From Mucidula mucida (taxonomy: Eukaryota; Basidiomycota; Agaricomycetes; Agaricales; Physalacriaceae): DNA of 64,000 nucleotides. This document shows, in pieces, positions 63,446 to 64,000 of this stretch (position 1 is the stretch's first letter; every line of letters begins with the position of its first letter). The notes under the pieces were generated by a model that was not told the origin of the DNA, ran no database searches, and worked only from the letters and a program-made list of their open reading frames with translations. The stretch lies in assembly GCA_015501055.1 (NCBI GenBank), contig JADNYV010000038.1, positions 62,001 through 126,000 on the forward strand. The letters run 5' to 3'. A program made the translations under genes and the position numbers.

Positions 63446-64000
63446 TTGTCACTTTATTTGGTCGGTAACGAGACTAGTCCGGTGCTTTATCCAGCCAGTG
63501 TTCGATCTGGTGCCATGTCCTCGCCCCAGTGTCGAGAACTTGAAGCTTTCCAAGACGCGTCCGACGGAACGCGTGTGGCTTGTCGTTTGTGCCCCTCTCT
63601 ATATCTTCATTCCGTGGTTCCGAGTTTTCCTAATGCGGAAGACTATCTCCATTGGAAGAATAGCAGTGGTTGTATAACAAGGATCCTCAAGCACTTGCAG
63701 GATGACCACCATCGCGTGTGGTCCGAGACGTGTCGTGTCGAACACGTGAAACATGCCAATACATTTGGCGATGACAAAGTAGGCTCTTCGGACATGCCTA
63801 GAGTATATAGCCCCAACGACTTCAGCATGGAAGGGCTTCAGGAACGCATGGTTAGAGTCTTTGTGGCGGCAGATCTTGTAAGATTCCTTTTGCTCTATTT
63901 ACTTCACTAGCCATTGAATCTCATTGATACCATTGAGTTTCGGGATTTATTGCTCTTTGCATTGGTATCGGGTGGCCTTTTGAATGAAGCTCTACCGCAT
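63446..64000 (+). CDS. hAT transposase N-terminus, runs off window
   Basis: The first exon (start at 63446 or the in-frame ATG at 63515) ends at 63877. It contains a BED-type zinc-finger-like motif: ACRLCPSL ... GCITRILKHLQDDHHRVW, then FSMEGLQERMVRVFVAADL. The second exon (63911 onward) gives PLNLIDTIEFRDLLLFALVSG. The segment 'P-L-N-L-x-[ED]-x-x-E-F-R-D-L-L' after a BED finger is typical of basidiomycete hAT transposases. The catalytic domain lies beyond the window, so completeness cannot be judged. Confidence 0.6.

Noticed and set aside
1..64000. CRISPR array or bacterial-type operons
   Set aside because: No regularly spaced repeats; spliced genes, nuclear tRNA introns and fungal transposons show this is a fungal nuclear genome.

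Overview
The window looks like a chromosome segment of an agaricomycete (mushroom-forming basidiomycete). Genes sit on both strands and are cut by many 36-70 bp GT-AG introns. Several families are typical of that group: F-box proteins with a cysteine motif, DUF6535 membrane proteins, wax-synthase-like acyltransferases, small cysteine-rich secreted proteins, basidiomycete HNH proteins, and hAT, MULE and chromodomain Ty3/gypsy elements. I have not identified a species.

Left part (1-20 kb): mostly ordinary single genes. These are an F-box-like ORF, a frame-broken F-box gene, a coiled-coil protein, the ribosome-quality-control E3 ligase Listerin (LTN1), two uncharacterised spliced genes, an S53 sedolisin protease and a RING-finger protein. 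Two tRNA-Asn(GUU) genes with different introns lie 8 kb apart in opposite orientation. Three small inverted-repeat elements (MITEs) are present, one a 67-bp hairpin with an 8-9 bp target duplication.

Middle part (21-40 kb): an array of two gene families I could not name. Family A (195-200 aa, acidic N-terminus, conserved introns) has three tandem copies; family B is a roughly 100-aa cysteine-rich secreted protein on the opposite strand. They alternate, and a fourth A/B pair lies at 50-58 kb. Next come a gene rich in R-[ST]-x-S-G-[ST]-I repeats, a decayed DUF6535 gene, a solo LTR, an hAT remnant, a 3.9-kb Mutator-like element with a SWIM-domain transposase, and an HNH-type nuclease gene whose start codon is 10 bp from the MULE end.

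Right part (40-64 kb): a wax-synthase-like gene and its decayed neighbour, a DUF2015 gene, a CUE-DUF1771-Smr gene (Cue2/N4BP2-like) and the displaced family A pseudogene. Then comes a complete-length chromodomain Ty3/gypsy element (51386-57904, LTRs of 529 bp, target duplication GTGAC) with a predicted self-priming site. It inserted between the TATA-like box and start codon of a family B copy. Beyond it lie inverted, collinear second copies of the HNH and R/S-repeat genes, a kinase-like gene with altered catalytic motifs, and the start of an hAT transposase running off the window.

Many frame breaks in otherwise good genes are explained by one missing base, often in a short run of identical bases. 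This may reflect decay, assembly indels or both, and affects how the 'pseudogene' calls should be read. Exon coordinates given are hand-derived from GT/AG sites and reading frame.
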